64,000 nt of DNA from Kitasatospora purpeofusca (GTDB taxonomy: Bacteria; Actinomycetota; Actinomycetes; Streptomycetales; Streptomycetaceae): contig NZ_JODS01000029.1 in NCBI RefSeq assembly GCF_000718025.1, positions 62,001-126,000 on the forward strand, in the 5' to 3' direction. A model generated the notes under the pieces. That model saw only the letters and a list, made by a program, of their open reading frames with translations, did not search any database and was not told where the DNA came from. Positions 27,001 to 36,000 of the stretch are shown piece by piece. The position numbers and the translations under genes are program-made. The number at the start of each line of letters is the position of its first letter. Position 1 is the first letter of the stretch.

Positions 27001-30000
27001 CGGCGGCGGCTCCCGCCGAGGTGGACCACCTGGTCGGTGCCGAGCGCGTTCAGGTACGCCTGCTCGGCCGCGTACACCGCGTCCTCGCTCGTCCAGTTGC
27101 GCGGGAACATCCGGCGCCGGACCGCACCGGTGGTCAGCAGGTCACCGGCGGCGGACTGCGTGTCCACCCGCCGGGCGCGCGGGACGGCGTTGTCACCGGA
27201 GAACTCGGCGACCACGACGCCGTTGCGCTCCACCCGCACCACCCGCTCGGGCGCCGGGCGGTCGGAACCGACAGGCGGCAGCAGATGCCCGCCCGGATTC
27301 CTCGTCCCCCCGAACAGCGAGGACTGCCGGGCATCCAGACCGAACGACGCCCGACCCGGCAGGTCGTGCGCGTTCGGCACCACCCGCACCGGACCCAGCG
27401 CCTGCTCGATCACCGCGCCCAACTCCCGCAGGTTCCGCGGCTGGAGGGCGAAGCGGATGTCGGTGCCGTCGGTGAGGATTCCGGCGTCCTGGTCGAACCG
27501 GACCCGGTTGTTGCCGGCGTGGGTGCCGCCCATCAGCCCGGCGTCGGGGTACGAGGGCCGGGGGCGGATCCCGGGTTCGACGACGACGGTGTTGCCGTCC
27601 TCGTCGACCGTCTCCTCGCGGACACGCCGCTCCCGGTACTCGTCGGGCAGACCGAGCAGGTGGCCGAGCTCGTGGGCCAGGACGGTGCGGTCCGTGTCCA
27701 GGCTCCAGAGGCCGGAGTGCTCGCGGATCGGCGGCTCTCCCGGCTCCGAAATCCGGACCTCGACCTCGTGGTGCGCGGCGTCGGGGTCGTCGACGAACTC
27801 GACCCGCACCACCAGGACATCGCCCTCGGGCAGCCGGTGACCGGTGTTGTAGTAGTCGTCGACACCGCGCCGGGCGCGAGCCCGCAGGTCCCGCAGCGCG
27901 GCAGTGTGATCCTGACCGGCCGGCAGCTCCGAGGTGTCGAGGTGAATCCGCACCACGACCTCGACCGCCGGCGAGCCGTCCAGCAGGACGGCCCGGCCGG
28001 CCTGGAAGAGCCGGTGCACGGTGGCGGTGCTGCTGTGCAGCGCCGGGTCGGCGGGCGCCTCGACGTCGGTGGTCCGCAGGACCCGGGCGATCCGCAGGTC
28101 CGGTGCCGGGGCCTCGTACGCCGGGCGCACCCCGGCCGCCGGGCCGTCCATGTCGGTGTCGGTGTCGGTGTCGCTGCGGGTGTCGCTGTCCGTGTCCATG
28201 GAGCGGCGGCCGGCGTCGGAGCCGTCCACCGACTCCATCTCCTCGTCGGAGTCCCGGTACGGGTCCGGGTCCACGTCCATGTCCAGGTCCTCGTCCCGGC
28301 CCGGGGTCCTGGGCAGCGTGGACTCGTCCTGTCCGGGGGTGGTGGGGCGGCCGAACTCGTCGTGGCCGGGCATCGTGGGCCAGTAGCCGGGGGTGGTGGG
28401 CAGGGCGTTGTCGTCTCCGCCCGGCGTCGTGGGCCGGGAGTCACCGTCGTCGCCCGGGGTCCGCGGCAGGGCGTTGCCGTCTCCGCCCGGGGTCGTGGGC
28501 GCGGAGTGCCCGTCCGAACCGGAGGAGTACGGCGCGCGCCGCTGCGGGGCGAGCACGGGGGCGGGGTGGGCCGCGGCCTCCCCGCCGAGCGGCGGAACGT
28601 GCAGCTGGGGGAGGTCGCGCTGGTCGCCGACACCGGTGACCAGGACGATCTGCCCGTCCTCGACGTGGACCGCGAGGTCCACACCGTCGTAGGAACCGTG
28701 GACGACCTCGGTCAGGGTCGAGCCGTTCAGCATCTCGTGCTCGTCGAGGACCTGCAGCGCGACCCAGCGCGTGTCGAGGGCGGTCCACTCCCGGGGAAGG
28801 CTGTGCGTGACGGGCAGGTTCCGCGGTTCGGCGGCTATCGCCTCCTGGCTGAACCGCACATCCAGGCCGCGCAGTCGGGTCGCGGTCTGCTGGTCCCAGC
28901 CGGGCAGCGTGGCGGGCCGGCGCTCGCCCGGCCGCAGCGGGCCGGGTTCGCGCAGGTCGGCCGGGACGCGGGGGGCGCCCTGCTGGGCGACCAGGTCGGC
29001 GTGCGGGGTGGCGAGGCCGTCCAGGGCGGCGACCAGCGAGTTGAACACCTGCTCCTGGCCCTGGAAGGCCAGCGGGCCCAGGACGTCCGACACGTCCGAC
29101 GCCGAGCCGGGGCGCACCAGCACGCCGGAGAAGACGTCCGGACGTCCGGGGGTGAAGTCGAGGACGACGGCGACCAGCCTCGGCGGCACCCCGTCCGGGC
29201 CCGCGGTCTCCAGCGTCCGGTCCCGGACGTAGTCGTTCACCCGCTGCTGGACGTGCTCCTCGGCGAACGCCCGGTACTCGGGCGTCACCGGGCCCTCGAC
29301 GACGGTGCGCACGGGCACGGTGATCCGCAGGCCCTCCTGCCCGGAGTCGAACAGCACCCGGGAGACGGACAGCGGACGGTCGCCCAGCCAGGTCGCGGTG
29401 TCCTGGGAGGTGCGCAGCACCCGCCGCTGGTTCCAGTCGGTCATCGGCTGGGCGTCGGCCGGGCGGTGGGCCAGGTGGGCGCCGTCGCGGGAGAGCCCCT
29501 CGATCCGGACGCCGGCGGCCTCGCCGGTCCAGTAGTACGTCCGGCCGTCGTCCAGGTAGACCCGGCGCTCGGCCGGGACACTGGCGTGCGCCTCGTCGAC
29601 CCGGGTCAGCAGTTCCTCGGACCGCCAGGCCTGCGGGTACATGGTGCGGCCGCTGCCGCCGTCGGCGTTGTGGCGGAAGCGCCAGCGGGTCGGGAGCTCG
29701 GCGAGCGGGGAGTTCGGGGCGACGTTGGGGTCGAGGAAGGCGACCCGGGCCCGGTAGGTGCCGTTATGGATCGGCGGGCTGGTCTCGACCACCCGGACGC
29801 CGTGGGCCCGGAGGGTGTTCGCCGGATCGGTGACGTGTCCGGGGTTCAGTTCGTGGTGCAGGCCGGTGAGGTGCTGCCGGTCGCCGTAGCGGACGATGTC
29901 CTCGGCGCGCTGGCCGAAGGCGCCGAAACCCTGGGCCGGGTCGTCGGGGGTGAGCCGGTGCGGGGCGTTCAGGGGCGGGTCGATGTCGGGCTGGGTGTCG

Positions 30001-33000
30001 GCGGGGCGGAAGGACAGGAAGGTGTCGCCGCGGACCTCGCCCTCGATCCGCACCCCGGCGTACTCGCCGGTCCAGCGCCGGCGGGCACCACCCAGCGGGA
30101 CCACCCCGTCGTTGGCCAGCGCGTGCAGGTACGCCTGCTCGGCCGCGTACACCGCGTCCTCGCTGGTCCAGTTGCGCGGGAACATCCGGCGGAACGCCGG
30201 CCCGACACCGAGCAGGCCGCCCTCGCCCAGCAGGTCACCGGCGGAGGAGGAGGTGGCCGGCCGCCGGGACGGCGGCAGCGCCGCGTCCGTGGGGAAGTCG
30301 GCGACCACGACGCCGTTGCGCTCCACCCGCACCACCCGCTCCGGGCCCGGCCGGTCCGAGCCGGTCGGCGGCAGCAGGTGCCCGCCCGGGTTCCGCCGCC
30401 CGCCGAACAGCGAGGTCTGCCGGGCGTCCAGGTCGAAGGACGCGCGGTGCGGCAGGTCGTGAGCGTTCGGCACCGGCTGCACCGGACCGAGCGCCTGCTC
30501 GATCACCGCCCCCAGCTCCCGCAGATTGCGCGGCATCAGGGCGAACCGCATCGGGGTGCCGTCCGGGTTGACGCCCGCGTCCATGTCGACGCGGGCCCGG
30601 CCCCGGGCCGCCAGGGCGCCGGCCATCAGCCCGGCGTCGGTGTACACCGCCCGGGGCCGGACCTCGTGCGAGACCACCACGAGGTCGGCGTTCTCGTCGA
30701 GTGTCTCCTCGAACAGTCGGCGCTCGCGGTACTCGTCGGGCAGGCCGAAGAGGTGTCCGATCTCGTGGGCGAGGGTGGCGCGGTCCGTGTCCAGACCCCA
30801 GAGGTCGCTGTGCTCACGGACATCCCCCTCCTCGACCCGGACCCGGTGGTGGGCGACGGCGGGATCGTCGACGAACTCGACCCGCACCACCAGGGCATCG
30901 CCGCCGGGCAGCCGGTGGCCGGTGTTGTAGTACTCGCCGAGGCCGAGCCGGGCGCGCCCGCGCAGGGCGTCCAGCGCCGCGGTGTGGTCCCGGTCCGCGG
31001 GCAGCGCGGAGGTGTCGAGGTGGATCCGGACCACGGCCTCGACCGCCGGTGAGCCGTCCAGCAGGAAGGCGCGGGCGGCCTGGAAGCGGCGCTGCCACGT
31101 GGCCTCGCTGCTGTGCAGCGCCCGGTTCGCGGGCGCCGTGACCTCGACCGGGTCGAGGACTGCGGAGAGGCCGAGGTCCGGTGCGGGCGCCTCGTGGGCC
31201 GGGCGGACCGGCCGCACCGGCAGTATTTCGTCCAGGTCCATCAGCAGGTCGGCGTACTCGTCCGCGTCCATGTCCTCGGAGCGGCGGCCGGAACCGGCGT
31301 CGGAGCCGTCCTCCCAGTCCATCGGCTCGTCGTCGGAGATCAGGTCCAGGGTGTCGGCCCGGGAGGAGGTCTCGTCGTCCGTGTCCGGGTACGACTCCAT
31401 GTCCTCGTCGGCGTCGGAGCGGCTGTGGCCGCCCGGCGAGCCGAGGTCCTGCTCGGAGCCCTCGTCCGAGCCGGGGCGGTGCAGCAGCAAGCCCTCGCCG
31501 CCCGCGGCGGTCGGACGCCCGGCACCGCGTGCCGGCAGCGGCCGGGAGCCCTGGGGCGGCGGGGTGTGCCCGTCCGCGGCCCGGAAGTCGATGATCTGGT
31601 AGCTGTTCCAGTCCCGGACCACGGTGATCAGGACGTCGCCGAACCGCACCTGCCGGACCAGCTCGGCCCCCACCCGCCGCTCGGATCCGATCTGCTCGCC
31701 GCGGACGGCCGCGCGGATCATCTCCTCCCGCGTCCACTGCGGCGGCAGGCCCCGGCCCGCGTCGGGCCGCAGGGACGGGCTGACCACGTCGGCCGCCACC
31801 GGGTCGGAGAACGGCCGGGCCACCGTCGCCGGGCGGGTGCCGGTGCCGGACGCCGCCGGCTCGGTGAGCGGGTAGGAGCGCTGCCCGGACGCCGCCGGCG
31901 CGCCGGGCTGGTCGTCCGCCGGACGGTGGATCAGGTGCCGCCCGTCCCGGGTGATGCCCTCGATCCGGACGCCGTCGGCCACGCCGGTCCAGTGGACGGC
32001 GCCGTTCACGGTGCGCCGGTCGGTCGAGCGCCGGTAGGCGGAGTCGACGGCGTCGAGAACCCGCAGCGGGTCCCAGTCCCGGGGGTAGAACATGTTGTCC
32101 GGTGCGTCCGCGCGCCGGTGCCAGCGGGAGTCGAACTCCGCCAGCCTTGAGCCCGGGGAGGCGACGGGGTCGAGGAACCAGACCGGGGCGCGGTAGGTCC
32201 CGTTGGGGTTGGTGTGCACCGGTTGGCCGATGTCGATCCCGTGCACCGCGTTGGCCGTGTCAACCGGCCGGTGGTGCAGGCCGGTGAGGGTCTGCCGGTC
32301 GCCGTAGCGCACCAGGTCCTCGACGCGCCGGCCGAATGCGCCCTCGGAGGGGCGCCACGGCAGGTGCGGAGCGGCACCGAGGCCACTCTGGTCGTCGGAC
32401 GGGCGGAAGGAGACGATCTCCACCACCTCGACCCGGCCGCCGCGCCGGTTCTCGGCCGGGTTCGCAGGCCGGAACTCGGTCCGGTTCTCGACCCGGCCCT
32501 CGATCCTCACCCCGCCGTACTCGCCGGTGAAGGTCCGGACGCCGGGGGCGACCTCGGTGAACGCCTCCGGGCCCCGGCGCAGCGCGTGCTGGTACGCCTG
32601 CTCGGTCGCGTACACCGCGTCGTCGGACGTCCAGTGCTCGGGGAACATCGTGCGGTGGCGGTCGCCGGCCCGGGGAGCGGGTGCGGGTGCGGCCTCGGGG
32701 GTTCCGGGCCTGGGGGGAAGGGAGGCGGTGAAGTCGGCGGTCCGGGGGGCCCGGCCGGTCGCCAGGTCCCCGGCCTGCCGCTCGGTCTCCGTCGACCGGC
32801 GGTCCGTCGTCACCTCGGTGGCCGGGGCGTCGAGCACCCGGAAGGTGCCGTTGCTGTTCTCGGAGCCCGGGACCCTGGCCGGCCGCGGCCGGTCGGACCC
32901 CGGCGGCGGGAACAGGTGGCCGCCGCCGCGCCCGTCGCCGTACAGCGCGGTGCGCAGCGTGTCCTCGTTCACCTGCGGCCGCGGCGGGTGGGTGGCGTCC

Positions 33001-36000
33001 GGGGCGGGTCCGCGGTCGGCGCCGAAGGCGAGGTCGATGACCGCGCCCAGTTGCCGCAGGTTGCGCGCGGGCAGGACCTGGTGCGGGTCGACGGAGTAGT
33101 TGCCCCTGGACTGGTGGTCCTGGTCGACCGCGATCAGGCCGTGGTCCGCGTCCCGGGCCCGGGACGCCATCAGTCCGCCGTCGAGGTAGACCGGACGGCT
33201 GCTCCACGACGCCTCGCGGTACTCGTCCGGGAGGCCGAACAGGTGGCCGACCTCGTGGGCGATGACATCGGCCCCGGTGTCGAGACTCCAGGTGCGGTGG
33301 TTGTCCCGCCCCGGGGTCGGGTTGATCTTCACGGTGTGGTGCGCGGCGGCGGGGTCGGTGACGAACTCGATCCGCGCCCGCAGCCGGTCACCGTTGGGCA
33401 GCCGCTGGCCGACGTCGTAGGTCGCCGCCATCCCGGCCCGGGCCCGGTCGAGCAGTTGTCCGAACCGTTCGGCGGTGCGCCGCTCCACCAGGGGCAGGTC
33501 CGTGGTGTCCAGGCGCACCCGGACGGTGATCACGGACTCGGTGTCGCCGTCGGGCAGCCGGACCCGGGTCACCTCGAACCCCTGGGTCCACCGCGCCTCC
33601 AGGCCGCGGTCGAAGGCGTCAGTCGGGGGCACGACCTGGCGGGTCCCCAGGACCTGGTGCGGTTCGGTGACCGGCGCGGTCAGCTGGCGCGGCGTCCGCT
33701 GGTCCGGATCGGCCCAGAAGTCGGTGATCAGGCCGTCCTGCACCCGGACGGTGAGCCTCACCCCGGCGAACTCGCCGTGGTGCAGCACCGGCCGGTCCAT
33801 GCCGCCCGGCGGCACCGGGCCGGCGTCCACGGTCCGCCCCGTGGCCCGGATCCGGTGCGCGGCGTAGCGGGCCTCGGCGTCGGTCCACTCGTCCGGCAGG
33901 TTGCGGCCCGCCGTCGGGCGCTCCCACGCCGCGTCGGTGAAATGCTGCCTCGGCACGTCGACCAGGGCCGCGCCCGACACCGTCCACGGCGCCTCCGGCG
34001 GCTGCTCGGGCATCCGCTCCAGGACCATGCCAAGGTCGTGGGCGCCCGCCGCGTCGCGCAGCCGGGGCAGGGCGCCCAGGACGGTGAGGTTCGCCCCGGG
34101 GCCGATCCGGACCTCGGTGGCGTCCTGGTCGGTGGTGAACTCCAGCCGGAAGTCGAGCCTGGTGTCGCTGAAGTCCTGGTGCCCGGCCAGATAGCCGGCG
34201 ACGTCGTCCTCCAGGGCCGTCCGGGCCGTCCAGAGGTCGGCCGGGCCGCTCTGCTCGTCGCCCACCAGGCGGACCCGGGCGGTGATCCGCAGGACCTCGG
34301 CGCCGTCGGCCGTCCGGTCCCGGCGCATCCGGACGTGTCCGAGCTCGGGCACCCGGACGTCGACGCCCTCGGTGTGCTGGGCGTCCGTCTGCCACGGGGA
34401 CGGGCGGTGGGCCAGCAGGCCGCCGTCCGGGCCGAACACGGCTTCGATCCGGACGCCGCCCGACTGACCGACCACCAGGACGGAGCCGTCGGGCTGCGGG
34501 TAATGCTCCCCCGAGGTACGCACCGCCGTGTCCACGTGGGCCGCCACATCGGTGACGGTCCAGGTGGTCGGGTAGTACACCGTGCCGGGGTCCGTGAGGT
34601 CGCGGTGCCAGCGCGAGGGGAAGGCCTCGATCGGTGCGCCCGGCTCGATGCCCGGCGACCGCCGCCCGGAGAAGACCCGCACCGTGTCGTTGGACAGCAC
34701 CGACTGCCGCAGGTCGCCCGACACCCGGGGCGGGCGGAGCGGATCCGGGATGCGGCCGCCCGGGCCCGCGGACTGCCAGCCGGAGAGCGGGTACTGCGCG
34801 GGGGCCGTGTCGTTCGCCGGGAGCGTCGTGGTGTCGTGGTCCTCGGTGCCGTCCGTCGTCGGCCGCAGGACCGTCGGGAGGTCGTCGCCACCGGGGCGCC
34901 AGGGCGCCGAGAGCTCGACGGGTCCGCCGCCGTCGGGCACCGTGTTCCGCAGCGGCGGGAGGTCGCCCGGGTGCGGCGGGAGCGGCCGCCGCGGGGCGTA
35001 CGGGGGCGGCGCCGCGTCGCCCTGCTCCTGGTGCGGTCGGAACCCGGTGACCGCGCCGTCCCGCTGGGTGCCGGTGATCGTCACACCGGCGTACTCGCCC
35101 GTCCACACCGGCGAGGAGTCGTCGGTGCCGCGGCGCCGGGAGTCCAGGTGCGCCTGCTCGACGGCGTACACGATCTGGTCGACGGTCCAGTGCCGGGGGA
35201 AGAACGTCCGGGGCTGCGCGCCGGAGCCGTCCGGGGCCGGCAGCCGGACGGTGTCGTTGGCGTTGGTGCGGAGCTGTCCGGCGAACGCCGCCTCGACGGA
35301 GGGGCGCAGCAGGGAGCCACCGGTGCCGCTACCGCCGTCCTCGCCGTACAGCGCGGCGTCGCGGACCCGGCCCGCGATCCGCGGTGGGACGGGCGTGTGG
35401 TCGGCGGCGTGCTCGGGGGTGAAGGCCTCGTCGACGGTGTCGCCGACGGTGCGCAGGCGGCGCGGCCAGTCGACGGCGGTGCGGTCGGCTCCCGGAACGC
35501 GGTGGAGGTCGCGCGGGCCCTCGACCAGGCCGAGGACGCGCCCCAGCTCGTGCCCGATCACCTCCCGACCGGCCCGCAGGCCCCAGTTGGCCGCGTCCTG
35601 GTCGACGGCGTCCCGGTGCACCTTCACGGTGTGGTCGGCCTTGGCGGCCGAGTCGGCGAACTCGACCCGCACCTGGAGCCGGCTGCCGTCGGGCAGTCGG
35701 TGCCCGAGGTTGTAGGCGGCGTTCACGGCCAGGCCGACGCGCTCGCGCAGCACGGTGACCCAGCCGGCCTGGCCCGGCGGCACGTCGGTGTGGTCGAGGT
35801 GCAGCCGCAGGACGAGTTCGGTGACCGGGTCGCCGTTCAGCGAGCGGCCGCGCCGGACCTCGTACGGGCGCAGCGGGGGCGGCTCGGGCGCGCCCTCGAT
35901 CCGGAGGTAGGCGAGCGGCTCGACCCGCCGGGTGTCCGGGTTCGGGCGGAGCTCGACGAGGGAGCCGGCGAGCGGCACGGGGACCGTCGGCGCGAGCGGC

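Noticed and set aside
11964..31052. A 6362-codon open frame on the plus strand
   Set aside because: It is antisense to the giant gene. In very GC-rich DNA with GC-ending codons one antisense frame stays open for long stretches. Its translation is His/Arg/Val/Gly-rich without domains or a ribosome site.
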